From Chitinophaga sp. (GTDB lineage: Bacteria; Bacteroidota; Bacteroidia; Chitinophagales; Chitinophagaceae), in the NCBI RefSeq assembly GCF_019236475.1, contig NZ_JAFAIX010000012.1, positions 310,001-374,000 on the forward strand: 64,000 nt of DNA. Direction: 5' to 3'. The position numbers were made by a program, and so were the translations under genes. Each line of letters opens with the position of its first letter. Within the stretch, counting starts at the first letter, position 1. Under the pieces are notes generated by a model. The model did no database searches and was not told where the DNA came from. It worked only from the letters and a program-made list of their open reading frames with translations. Below are positions 52,078 to 60,604 of this stretch, piece after piece.

Positions 52078-53607
52078 TTATTTCTCCGCCTTATCCACTT
52101 TCAATCGTGCGTCTCTATTTGCAATCTCCCAGGCAGTGTAAAAAACTAATTGCGCCCTGCGCTGTAACAATGGGAAATCTATCTTGTCTACCGTATCTCC
52201 GGGCTGGTGATAGTCCCAGTGGGTGCCATTAAAATAGAAAATAACAGGAATATTTTTTTCTGCAAAATGGTAATGGTCCGACCTCCTGTAAAAATCTTCT
52301 GGATCATTCGGATCATTATACTTGTAATCTAATTTGAATCTTGTGTTCCTGTTCGATTGTTCATTGATCCCTCGTAGTTCAGAACTCAGCCTGTTATCCC
52401 CTATGATATAAATATAATTAGTATCCTGCTCATGTGCGGGATCTATTCGACCAATCATGTCAATATTCAGATCTGTGACCGTTTTTTCAAGAGGATATAT
52501 CGGATTTGAAGTATAATACCCCGATCCTAACAACCCTTTTTCCTCCCCAGATACCAACATAAATATCATGCTTCTCCGTGGTCCATGCCCTGCTGCTTTC
52601 GCTTGGGCAAATGCGCGCGCAATAGCCATCACAGCCGTTGTGCCAGAGCCATCATCATCTGCTCCCGGATATAATACGCCATCTTGTAATCCCAAATGAT
52701 CATAATGTGCGGTTACAAACACATATTCATCTTTCTTGTCACTGCCTTCTATCATCCCCAGTACATTGGAGGGATGATATACGATACTTTTTTTCGTTAA
52801 TTCAATATGGATAGGAGCCTTAACATGTGTGGGTACACGAAAATTATTTTTCTTCGGATCATATAAACTGTCCGAATAGGGTTTCCCCAGTAAATCTGCC
52901 GCCATAGCGGGTGTGATAAAGTAAATATTAGGGCCGGCGGAAGTTGGGCCAGGCATATACAATCCTGTATGTCTTAATTGCGATTTGTTGAGCAAACGAT
53001 AATTCCTAGCATGTGGAGATATCATCAGTAATGCTTTTACCCCAACTGACCTGGCGGCTGCTAGTTTGTTGGAGGAGATGCCATACTCTCTTGGAATCCC
53101 GGATGGCACGCCTTCCCGGATTAATACTACTTTCCCTTTTACATCAAGGTTTTTATAATCATCCACACGCTCATTTCTCAAGCCGTAACCAGCAAACACC
53201 AGATGGTCTGCATCTAGTTGCTCAGATTTGCTATCCAGTAAATCAGTAATAAAATCCTCCCCGAAATGATATTCTTTATCCTTGATACGTATCAAGCCAG
53301 TGAGCAATGTGTCTTCATACATATTATAAAACTGCTCCCACTGACCCGCAGCCCCTGGCTGAAGTCCGGCTTCGCGAAATTGAGATATGATATAAGCTGC
53401 TGCTTTGGCTTGCCCGCGGGTGGCAGTTTCCCGCCCTTCCATCTGTGGGCCTGCAATAACTCCCAACCTTTGATGTAACCATCCTGTATCTATGAATGAA
53501 GCAAATTGTTTGGCAACAGTAGCATCTGTTGGCGCCGGCTGAGCCTGGCAGGAAACAGTCATGATAATACAAAGCAATTTACAAATGGCTACACGGGTAC
53601 ATCTCAT
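52078..53607 (-). CDS. M28-family zinc aminopeptidase-like lipoprotein with PA domain
   Basis: About 509 residues from ATG 53607 (MRCTRVAICKLLCIIMTVSC), which gives a lipobox-like signal; the longer frame to 53688 crosses the rpiB terminator. A protease-associated domain (HLVFAGYGLRNERVDDYKNLDVKGKVVLIREG) precedes the M28 peptidase domain with two-zinc ligands in VTAHYDHLG, GADDDGSGTTAVMAI, LVSGEEKGLLGSG, NIDMIGRID and the late His in RRSDHYHFAEKNIPVIFYFNG. Probably an outer-membrane or periplasmic aminopeptidase for peptide scavenging. Confidence 0.88.
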   Translation of the reverse strand: MRCTRVAICKLLCIIMTVSCQAQPAPTDATVAKQFASFIDTGWLHQRLGVIAGPQMEGRETATRGQAKAAAYIISQFREAGLQPGAAGQWEQFYNMYEDTLLTGLIRIKDKEYHFGEDFITDLLDSKSEQLDADHLVFAGYGLRNERVDDYKNLDVKGKVVLIREGVPSGIPREYGISSNKLAAARSVGVKALLMISPHARNYRLLNKSQLRHTGLYMPGPTSAGPNIYFITPAMAADLLGKPYSDSLYDPKKNNFRVPTHVKAPIHIELTKKSIVYHPSNVLGMIEGSDKKDEYVFVTAHYDHLGLQDGVLYPGADDDGSGTTAVMAIARAFAQAKAAGHGPRRSMIFMLVSGEEKGLLGSGYYTSNPIYPLEKTVTDLNIDMIGRIDPAHEQDTNYIYIIGDNRLSSELRGINEQSNRNTRFKLDYKYNDPNDPEDFYRRSDHYHFAEKNIPVIFYFNGTHWDYHQPGDTVDKIDFPLLQRRAQLVFYTAWEIANRDARLKVDKAEK

Positions 53608-53651
53608 GTGGAAGTATATTTTAACTGGGGATCCAGCAGGTATAACACAAA

Positions 53652-53679
53652 AAAGAGCCGGGAAGTTTCCCGGCTCTTT
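53652..53679 (-). terminator. Intrinsic terminator of rpiB
   Basis: 13-bp arms AAAGAGCCGGGAA (53652-53664) and TTCCCGGCTCTTT (53667-53679), followed on the minus strand by TTTTGTG. Lies 33 bases after the rpiB stop. Confidence 0.8.
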
Positions 53680-53712
53680 AAAATACAAAATTTATCATTG
53701 TGGCCGCTGTTA

Positions 53713-54171
53713 CTACAGACAAGCCATTTTACGAACTCTATTCTCATGGCGACCGCCTTCAAATGGGGTGTTGATGAATATATCCACCATTTCGTTGGCT
53801 ACCGGTACATCTACAAACCTAGCTGGTATGCAAAGTACATTGGCATTATTATGCTGACGGGCAAGCCTAGACAGCTCTTCACCCCAGCAGATCGCAGCAC
53901 GAATGCCCTGGTGTTTGTTGGCCGTAATAGCCACACCATTTGCACTGCCACAAATCAAAATACCAAATGCTGCTTCTTCTCTTTCCACTGCAGTAGACAC
54001 CGGATGTGCATAATCCGGATAGTCTACAGAATCTTTCGAATAGGTACCGAAATCTTTTACTTTCAGCCCCTTTGCTTCCAGGAATGAAATCACTTCTTCC
54101 TTATACTCAAAACCTGCATGGTCTGAGCCGATGGCCACCGGCAGTGCAAGGTTAAAGGCATTTTTTTCCAT
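53713..54171 (-). CDS. rpiB: Ribose-5-phosphate isomerase B
   Basis: 152 residues. Interconverts ribose-5-P and ribulose-5-P. RpiB motifs: IGSDHAGFEYKEEVISFL, VDYPDYAHPVS, FGILICGSANGVAITANKHQGIRAAICW with the catalytic Cys, and the Arg-rich end FEGGRHENRVRKM. It lies 54 bases after the tatC gene on the same strand. Confidence 0.93.
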   Translation of the reverse strand: MEKNAFNLALPVAIGSDHAGFEYKEEVISFLEAKGLKVKDFGTYSKDSVDYPDYAHPVSTAVEREEAAFGILICGSANGVAITANKHQGIRAAICWGEELSRLARQHNNANVLCIPARFVDVPVANEMVDIFINTPFEGGRHENRVRKMACL

Positions 54172-54225
54172 AACAAGTAAGTTTACAATTGAATGAAGTT
54201 GGCTAATTACCTATCTGTTGTGTGA

Positions 54226-55086
54226 TTAGGACCATTCTTCAACTTCTTCTACAGTTTCATTTTTCTTCTCCCTATCGCGGATTGCTTTCGCTGATATAAA
54301 GATACTGATTTCATACAGGAGATACAGCGGCGTAAATACAATCAACTGGTCAACGATATCTGGCGGCGTAATAATGGCTGCCAATACCAAGATCACTACC
54401 ACTGCATGCCTACGGTAACTACGGAGGAATTTAGGCGTAATCAGGCCGAATTTACTCAGGAAGAATACCAGCACAGGCAACTCAAACAGGAAACCCATAC
54501 CCAGTACAATCTGAGACATCAGATCAAAATAATCTTCTATGAAAAACTGGTTGACCGCTTTAGTGGTCACCGTATAAGACGCCAGGAAGTTAATGGTAAA
54601 GGGCGCCATTAGAAAATAGGCAAAGAAGATACCCAGGAAAAACTGGAAGGATACCCAGAAAATAACGCCTCTGGCTCCTTTCAGCTCTCTTTCTTTCAAT
54701 GCTGGTTTCACAAAGCGCCAGAATTCCCAGAAAATATACGGGAACGCACATACGAAACCAATCATAAATGCCATTCTGAACTGCAACATAATCTGGCCCA
54801 CCATCTTGTAATTCTGGAAAATCACAGGCACAGGCTTAATACAAAGGGAATCCCCTAGCCCAAAGAAATGTCCGAGGTTACATAACACTCTGTAAGAAGG
54901 GAAACTGGCATTGGTTGGCCCAAAGACCACATTGTCCAATATCTCTGTGGTATAGATAAACCCGAAAGTACTAAATACGACTATGGCTAATACGGATCTA
55001 ACGATATGCCAGCGAAGGTCTTCCAAGTGGTCGAAAAATGACATCTCTGCCTTATCGTTATTCTTCGAGAAAAATTTCTTTAACAT
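54226..55086 (-). CDS. tatC: Sec-independent protein translocase TatC
   Basis: 286 residues with six transmembrane helices and TatC signatures: MSFFDHLEDLRWHIVRSVLAI (signal-recognition Glu) and FAYFLMAPFTINFLASY, LGMGFLFELPVLVFFLSKFGLITPKFLRSYRRHAVVVILVLAAIITPPD. It exports folded proteins such as the Tat-signalled oxidoreductase at 10430-11815. tatA/tatB are not adjacent. It is preceded by an unusually long gap of 613 bases. Confidence 0.94.
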   Translation of the reverse strand: MLKKFFSKNNDKAEMSFFDHLEDLRWHIVRSVLAIVVFSTFGFIYTTEILDNVVFGPTNASFPSYRVLCNLGHFFGLGDSLCIKPVPVIFQNYKMVGQIMLQFRMAFMIGFVCAFPYIFWEFWRFVKPALKERELKGARGVIFWVSFQFFLGIFFAYFLMAPFTINFLASYTVTTKAVNQFFIEDYFDLMSQIVLGMGFLFELPVLVFFLSKFGLITPKFLRSYRRHAVVVILVLAAIITPPDIVDQLIVFTPLYLLYEISIFISAKAIRDREKKNETVEEVEEWS

Positions 55087-55258
55087 GTTTTACTATTCAA
55101 ACCAGGTTGAAATCGGTGATCAATTCAGGAGCACAAATATAGCAGTTGAACAGAACAAATAACAGAACTCTTTTACGTGCGGAAATAGTAATTGAAGAGG
55201 TTTAGGGAGACACGTTTCCCGCAGAGTTTGCAATATGCTATTTAAGAGAAGTGGAGTG

Positions 55259-55321
55259 TCAAGGTTGAGGTAGGTACAAAAAAAGAGCCAGCCCGAGAAG
55301 AATCAAGAGCCGGCCTTTCAT
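55259..55321 (-). CDS. Possible micro-ORF: 20-residue Leu-rich hydrophobic peptide
   Basis: In the gap upstream of tatC, ATG 55321 reads MKGRLLILLGLALFLYLPQP and stops at 55259. Eight of twenty residues are Leu, giving one short membrane-like segment. It overlaps the possible RNA hairpin 55268-55390. An overlapping frame starting four bases upstream (MDERPALDSS) is equally open. It may be a leader peptide, a membrane peptide or just a by-product of the structured RNA. No ribosome-binding site is evident. Confidence 0.25.
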   Translation of the reverse strand: MKGRLLILLGLALFLYLPQP

Positions 55322-55390
55322 CCATTGTTTGTTAACCCCAAAAAAGTTGAATTCGAGAATGTCTTTGGCTTCCAGATCTACTACCTACCT
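55268..55390 (-). ncRNA. Candidate structured RNA upstream of tatC
   Basis: AGGTAGGTA (55268-55276) pairs perfectly with TACCTACCT (55382-55390). Nested inside are AGCCA/TGGCT (55286-55290 and 55366-55370) and GAAT-CAA / TTG-A-ATTC. Read on the minus strand, the inner TGGCTC is directly followed by TTTTTTT, so the hairpin could end a small RNA that starts further upstream. The pairing is seen by eye; no folding was computed. It could also be an mRNA leader of tatC. Confidence 0.35.
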
Positions 55391-55699
55391 AATTGATGGC
55401 AAGCGTTCAGAATAAGTAAGAATCTCTGGTAGCTTTATTTTGTAATACAAAAATAACGAGAAATATTTTATTATCAATGTTGGAACACTTTTTTTACAAC
55501 CTTTTAACAAAAATCAAATCATAGTGTTACATCAACGACAGCAAATGTATACATTCCGTGTTAAATTCCTACTACTTTTTTAAAAAACGTTTTAGCAATT
55601 TTTGTTATTGTGATGTTAACACAAATATTATGAAAATATATAAATAGTTGTAATTTTTGTGATCAACGGTAAAAAACACTGCAAATTCTGCAATTTTCC
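55391..55699. other. AT-rich remainder of the tatC upstream gap
   Basis: No gene is seen. Very AT-rich with several possible -7-like boxes on both strands. The CorC-family gene ends at 55700 on the same strand, so this stretch probably contains the promoter for the candidate RNA and/or tatC. Confidence 0.45.
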
Positions 55700-56962
55700 C
55701 TACCCGAGGATCTTCATCTTCACCATTTCTATCCTTGTGTCCGTCACATTCAGTACATCAAACTCATAATCATCTATTATGATACGCTCCTTAATCTTAG
55801 GAATAGTTTCATGGTGATTAATGATATACCCTGATAATGTCTCACTTTCATCCTCTGGAAAATCTAATCCGTACTTCTCATTCAAATAATCAAGCTCCAG
55901 CCTGCCGGAGAAAATATATTCTTTCTCTGCAATCTGCTTCTCTACAAACTCTTCTTCGTCATGCTCATCTTTGATTTCCCCGAAAATCTCTTCCAGTACG
56001 TCCTCTATCGTTACAATACCAGCGGTTCCCCCAAATTCATCCACTACCCAAGCAATACTTTTTCTTTCTTTATTGAACTTACTCAACAGGTCTATCGCAC
56101 TCATGGTTTCAGGAACTGCCAGTATAGGGTGAATAATGGTTTTAATATCATCTGGTGCTTTAAACATATCCAATTGGTGAATATACCCCAGGATATTGTC
56201 TATACTGCCTTCATATATCACTAGCTTAGAGAGTTTCGTTTCCATGAACTTACTTCTCGCCTGCTCTATCGGACTGTCGATCTCCATAGCTTCGATTTCC
56301 TTGCGGGGAATCAGACAGCCACGGATCTTCACATGGGCCAGCGACAACGCATTTTCGAAAAGCTCTGTATTTAATTCTTGGTTCTCACTCACATGCTGCT
56401 GCGACTGACGAATGAAGTGATCCACATCCACACGGGTGAAAGATTCCCTATTCTCCAGCAAACGCACGTTGAATAAGTATTTCAGCATCCATTCTGCAAT
56501 AGACACCAGCATATTACCAATAATATACAGTGGCTTGGCGATAATTGATATCGGCAGGGCAAAGAAACTCAGCAATGCCTCCGGACGAGAACGAAAGATC
56601 GCCCTTGGAATAAAGTATCCCAAGAAAAGTATTAATAACGAAGCTAACAGTATCTCCAGGAATATCACCAGGGGTTGTATACTGGCAATTTCAGGAGCTG
56701 CTACTACGCCCAGCGGCTGAATAGTACCCGCCATCATTATACTGTAGATAACAATGGTAATGGTAAACCCTACCAGACTCGTAGCCAGTAATCGACTGGG
56801 ATGCTCATTCAGCGCAGCCAGTATTTTGCCGGTAGTCCTACCCTGCTTTTTCTTGAGTTCAATACTGAGTTTGTTCACATTTGCGAACGCAGCCTCAATG
56901 CCAGCGAAAAATCCCGCCAATAAAATCAGGAAGACTAAAATAATAATTGTGTATCCGTCCAT
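55700..56962 (-). CDS. CNNM/CorC (hemolysin)-family membrane protein with CBS domains
   Basis: 420 residues. CNNM (DUF21) membrane domain with three to four helices (about 1-160: GFFAGIEAAFANVNKLSIELKKKQGR), a CBS pair (about 200-330: SLAHVKIRGCLIPRKEIEAMEID...IAWVVDEFGGTAGIVTIEDVLEEIFGEIKDEHDEEE), and a C-terminal CorC/HlyC domain (about 340-418). Relatives are magnesium or other metal transporters. GldE shares this architecture, but the sequence looks more like the general family. It lies 42 bases downstream of gmk. Confidence 0.87.
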   Translation of the reverse strand: MDGYTIIILVFLILLAGFFAGIEAAFANVNKLSIELKKKQGRTTGKILAALNEHPSRLLATSLVGFTITIVIYSIMMAGTIQPLGVVAAPEIASIQPLVIFLEILLASLLILFLGYFIPRAIFRSRPEALLSFFALPISIIAKPLYIIGNMLVSIAEWMLKYLFNVRLLENRESFTRVDVDHFIRQSQQHVSENQELNTELFENALSLAHVKIRGCLIPRKEIEAMEIDSPIEQARSKFMETKLSKLVIYEGSIDNILGYIHQLDMFKAPDDIKTIIHPILAVPETMSAIDLLSKFNKERKSIAWVVDEFGGTAGIVTIEDVLEEIFGEIKDEHDEEEFVEKQIAEKEYIFSGRLELDYLNEKYGLDFPEDESETLSGYIINHHETIPKIKERIIIDDYEFDVLNVTDTRIEMVKMKILG

Positions 56963-57004
56963 CGCATCAAAAATAACAAATTAGGAAAACCAACAATCAC
57001 TGAG

Positions 57005-57574
57005 CTATTTTATATGTAAAAAATCTGTTACCAAATTTTTTACTTCTTCATAAGCTCTCTCCAGCACATCATTTACAACGATTTTATCAAATTCATGTGA
57101 AAAAGAAAGTTCATACCGCGCCTTCGCCAGTCGCTCTTCGAGAGAAGCCTGCGTTTCTGTGCCCCGCTCGCTTAGTCGCTCTCTCAATGCATCAATAGAA
57201 GGCGGCTCAATAAAGATAGTCAATGCCTCCTGATGATATTTATCTTTAATCGATAACGCTCCCTTTACATCAATATCTACCATCGGGAATTGTTCATTAC
57301 TCCAAATCCGTTCCAGTTCGCTTTTCAGCGTGCCGTAATATTTCCCTGCGTATACCATTTCATACTCTGCGAATGCGTTTTCTTCAATTTTCTGATGAAA
57401 CTCGTCCAAGGTGATGAAATAATAATCTTTTCCGTTTACCTCATTGGCACGGGCTTGTCTCGTGCTGGCAGAGATGGAAAACGCCAACTGTGGCATCGCT
57501 GCCAACAGTTTTTTTACGATAGTTGTTTTACCTGCTCCGGATGGCGCAGTGATAATGATAATTTTTCTTTCCAT
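57005..57574 (-). CDS. gmk: Guanylate kinase
   Basis: 189 residues from ATG 57574 (MERKIIIITAPSGAGKTTIVKKLL); the frame from 57610 adds 12 residues. P-loop SGAGKTT, then SISASTRQARANEVNGKDYYFI with the GMP-binding region, DIDVKGALSIK and RLAKARYELSFSHEFDKIVVND. It phosphorylates GMP to GDP. Together with murA and DUF4290 it forms a tight operon. Confidence 0.93.
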   Translation of the reverse strand: MERKIIIITAPSGAGKTTIVKKLLAAMPQLAFSISASTRQARANEVNGKDYYFITLDEFHQKIEENAFAEYEMVYAGKYYGTLKSELERIWSNEQFPMVDIDVKGALSIKDKYHQEALTIFIEPPSIDALRERLSERGTETQASLEERLAKARYELSFSHEFDKIVVNDVLERAYEEVKNLVTDFLHIK

Positions 57575-57667
57575 AAATCCTTTCTCAGCTACCCCAAATA
57601 CAAAACCCAAAAACCAGAACTTGGTTCCTGGTATTTGGGCTCTGTTGGTGTTATGAACTGTAATATT

Positions 57668-58975
57668 TTAAACGCGTCTGATATCTGCACCCAGCTTTCT
57701 GAGTCGCTCATCGATATACTGATAGCCGCGGTCTATTTGGTCAATATTCTGAATAGTGCTCTTTCCTTCTGCGCTGAGGGCTGCAATCAACAGTGATACC
57801 CCTGCACGAATATCCGGACTAGACATGGTTATACCACGCAGTGCATGCTGACGGCCAAGGCCAATCACTACTGCACGGTGCGGATCACAGAGTACGATCT
57901 GTGCACCCATGTCGATCAGTTTATCCACAAAGAAAAGGCGACTTTCAAACATTTTCTGGTGAATCATCACACTACCTTTCGCCTGTGTTGCCACTACCAG
58001 TACGATACTCAGCAAATCCGGCGTAAAGCCCGGCCATGGATGGTCGGACACGGTGAGGATAGATCCATCCAGGAAAGTCTGGATTTCATATGTTTCTTGG
58101 GAAGGAATATAAATATCGTTCCCTCTGATTTCAAGATTAATACCCAGTTGACGGAATTTCTCAGGAATAATTCCCAGATGCTCCACTCCTGCGTTTTTGA
58201 TGGTGATCTCGCTCTTGGTCATCGCAGCCAGTCCAATGAAGGAACCGATTTCGATCATATCTGGCAGCATGGTATGTTCACAACCGCCCAGGTATTTCAC
58301 CCCTTCGATGGTCAGCATATTGGAACCGATACCTTGAATTTTTGCACCCATGCGAGTCAGCATTTTACAAAGCTGTTGCAGGTAAGGTTCACAAGCTGCG
58401 TTATAGATAGTGGTAGTTCCTTCTGCCATTACTGCCGCCATCAGAATGTTGGCAGTACCAGTAACACTTGGTTCGTCCAGGAGCATGTAAGTCCCCTTCA
58501 AGCCAGTTGTTTCCAGGCGGAAGAAATTATCATCTGAATCGTATATGAATTTCGCACCCAATCTTTCAAACCCGATGATATGTGTGTCCAATCGGCGACG
58601 ACCGATTTTATCACCACCTGGTTTAGGGATGAATGCTTTTCCGAATCTTGCCAAGAGAGGTCCGGCAATCATGACAGATCCACGTAAACGACCTGATTTC
58701 TTTTTAAATTCTGGGCTTTGGAGATAGTCCAGGTCAATATTATCTGCCTGGAATTCACAGACATCTCTGCTAACACGGTTAATCTTTACACCAGCATCTC
58801 CCAGGAGTTCTATCAGGAGATTAACATCAACGATGTCCGGGATATTAGATATGGTTACCTTTTCAGGGGTAAGCATTACTGCACTGATGATCTGTAAAGC
58901 CTCATTTTTGGCACCCTGGGGTATAATTTCCCCTTGCAGACGGTTGCCGCCTCTTACTTCAAAAGCACTGCTCAC
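57668..58975 (-). CDS. murA: UDP-N-acetylglucosamine 1-carboxyvinyltransferase
   Basis: 435 residues. First committed step of peptidoglycan: adds enolpyruvate from PEP to UDP-GlcNAc. EPSP-synthase fold with PQGAKNEALQIISAVML (catalytic Lys), GRLRGSVMIAGPLLARFG, and C-terminal IDRGYQYIDERLRKLGADIRR. The active-site loop reads KPGGDKIGRRRLDTH, so the usual fosfomycin-reactive Cys (about 115 in E. coli) is Asp122. The start codon is GTG 58975, whose G is shared with the TAG stop of the DUF4290 gene (TAGTG), implying translational coupling. Confidence 0.94.
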   Translation of the reverse strand: MSSAFEVRGGNRLQGEIIPQGAKNEALQIISAVMLTPEKVTISNIPDIVDVNLLIELLGDAGVKINRVSRDVCEFQADNIDLDYLQSPEFKKKSGRLRGSVMIAGPLLARFGKAFIPKPGGDKIGRRRLDTHIIGFERLGAKFIYDSDDNFFRLETTGLKGTYMLLDEPSVTGTANILMAAVMAEGTTTIYNAACEPYLQQLCKMLTRMGAKIQGIGSNMLTIEGVKYLGGCEHTMLPDMIEIGSFIGLAAMTKSEITIKNAGVEHLGIIPEKFRQLGINLEIRGNDIYIPSQETYEIQTFLDGSILTVSDHPWPGFTPDLLSIVLVVATQAKGSVMIHQKMFESRLFFVDKLIDMGAQIVLCDPHRAVVIGLGRQHALRGITMSSPDIRAGVSLLIAALSAEGKSTIQNIDQIDRGYQYIDERLRKLGADIRRV

Positions 58976-59685
58976 TACTTATTCCTGTTTTTGTTGAATT
59001 TGTTACTATGCTTGTTGCTATTTCCTTTGCCGCTACCGCCTTTGAACTTCTGATTCTGCTGGAAGTTCTTGCGTTTACCGCTGCTGGTACGGAAGTGATC
59101 ACCACCTTGTGAACCGGAGCCTTGTGAGAACTGCTGTGAACTGCTGCTTGCAATAGCACTTGCAGCACCTGGATGGTATTCCAGTTGATTGCCGGTGATA
59201 GACGACAACTCTGCACGGATAGCGTCATCATGTACGCTTTCCTTGTGCCAGTTGGTGTAAGCCAGCTTCATGTAATTGGCAACGGTTTGGGTGAAACCTT
59301 CTTTCTTTTCAGGGTTTTCTTCCGAAATGGCTTTGTCAATCACCATTTCCAGATTTTTACCAAAGTGACGATTTCTTGGATATTTTTTAGGGTATTCCAG
59401 TCTTTCTGGTCTAGCCTTGAGTGTTTCCTTTGTAGGGATGGGGTAAGGCGACTCTACCTTTAGCGCAAAACCGGAGATATTGAATATATGATCCCACAGT
59501 TTATGTCTGAAATCCTCCACATTCTTCAGATGTGGATTCAGCGTACCCATCAGCTCTATGACAGCCATAGCATTACGCTGGCGATCCATATCGTCCTCAA
59601 TGGTAAGCAGAAATTCTACCATTTTCTGGATATTTCTGCCATACTCTTTCATTGTCAGGTGATTACGCGTGGTATTATATTCCAT
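58975..59685 (-). CDS. DUF4290-family protein
   Basis: 236 residues. The first 170 form a helical domain (NTTRNHLTMKEYGRNIQKMVEFLLTIEDDMDRQRNAMAVIELMGTLNPHLKNVEDFRHKLWDHIFNISGF) typical of DUF4290, which is found only in Bacteroidota and usually sits before murA. The C-terminal 60 residues are low-complexity Ser/Gly/Lys/Asn-rich (KGGSGKGNSNKHSNKFNKNRNK), possibly RNA-binding or disordered. Function unknown. It is directly coupled to murA. Confidence 0.88.
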   Translation of the reverse strand: MEYNTTRNHLTMKEYGRNIQKMVEFLLTIEDDMDRQRNAMAVIELMGTLNPHLKNVEDFRHKLWDHIFNISGFALKVESPYPIPTKETLKARPERLEYPKKYPRNRHFGKNLEMVIDKAISEENPEKKEGFTQTVANYMKLAYTNWHKESVHDDAIRAELSSITGNQLEYHPGAASAIASSSSQQFSQGSGSQGGDHFRTSSGKRKNFQQNQKFKGGSGKGNSNKHSNKFNKNRNK

Positions 59686-59893
59686 TACTATTGTTTAAAA
59701 AGTATTATTTGATGAGGAGACATCTTTAATGAGAGCTGCAAAGCGCTCAAAAGGGAAGAAGTTAATCGGCAACATCATTGCAAACATAATAAAAAAATAT
59801 GAGGAACATTTCAGATCTAATCTTTGGTCCTGTTAAAATTAGAGAGCTGGTATGCCTCCATTGACGACAGTTATTTTTTTCTTAGTTTTAACT

Positions 59894-60601
59894 ATGCAGC
59901 ATCAAAAAATCCCCATTCTATTATTACATGGCGCCCTTGGCGCCGCCCCACAGTTTGACTCCCTGAAAGCCTCTCTGGAACCACACTACGATGTTCATAC
60001 AGTGGAGTTCAGCGGTCATGGCCAGCAGCCTTTTTCACCAGAAGGATTCAGCATTCCTGTATTTGCCGGGGAAGTATTACGATACCTGGAAGAAAAGGAG
60101 CTCGATTTTGTACACATCTTTGGGTATAGTATGGGAGGATACGTAGCCCTCTATCTGGCCCGTCACTATCCAGAACGTATTGGCCATATCATTACTCTTG
60201 CCACTAAATTCAATTGGAACGAGGCTACTGCGGCTAGGGAAGTGAAACAACTAAATCCAGAACTAATTGAAGAGAAAGTTCCCGCATACGCCCGGGTGCT
60301 GGAAGATCGACATAGCGCATCCGACTGGAAAGAAGTGGTTAACATGACAGCGATCCTGATTGCTGAATTAGGACACCAGTCCCTCTTGAAGGCCAACGAC
60401 TATGCTATGATTGCATCTCCATGCCTGTTAATGATGGGCGACAAAGACAACATGGTATCTTTCCAAGAAACAATTGAGGCTTACAAAGCATTACCGGAAG
60501 CGCAAATGGCTATCCTGCCAGATACGATACACCCACTCGAAAAAGCAGATGTACCGTTGTTGGCATATTATATCAGGCGTTTTACCACACAGAAGATATA
60601 G
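59894..60601 (+). CDS. Alpha/beta-hydrolase fold protein
   Basis: About 235 residues from ATG 59894 (MQHQKIPILLLHGALGAAPQFD); ATG 59852 would add 14 hydrophobic residues. Nucleophile elbow FGYSMGGYVALYLA (Ser about 85), acid in LLMMGDKDNMV and His in DTIHPLEKAD. Similar to the small MenH-like hydrolases. Its stop is only 3 bases from the stop of the tryptophan dioxygenase gene on the other strand; no terminator hairpin lies between them. Confidence 0.83.
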   Translation: MQHQKIPILLLHGALGAAPQFDSLKASLEPHYDVHTVEFSGHGQQPFSPEGFSIPVFAGEVLRYLEEKELDFVHIFGYSMGGYVALYLARHYPERIGHIITLATKFNWNEATAAREVKQLNPELIEEKVPAYARVLEDRHSASDWKEVVNMTAILIAELGHQSLLKANDYAMIASPCLLMMGDKDNMVSFQETIEAYKALPEAQMAILPDTIHPLEKADVPLLAYYIRRFTTQKI

Positions 60602-60604
60602 TCT

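Noticed and set aside
53608..53688. N-terminal extension of the M28 lipoprotein gene
   Set aside because: Contains the rpiB terminator hairpin; the signal peptide starts cleanly at 53607.
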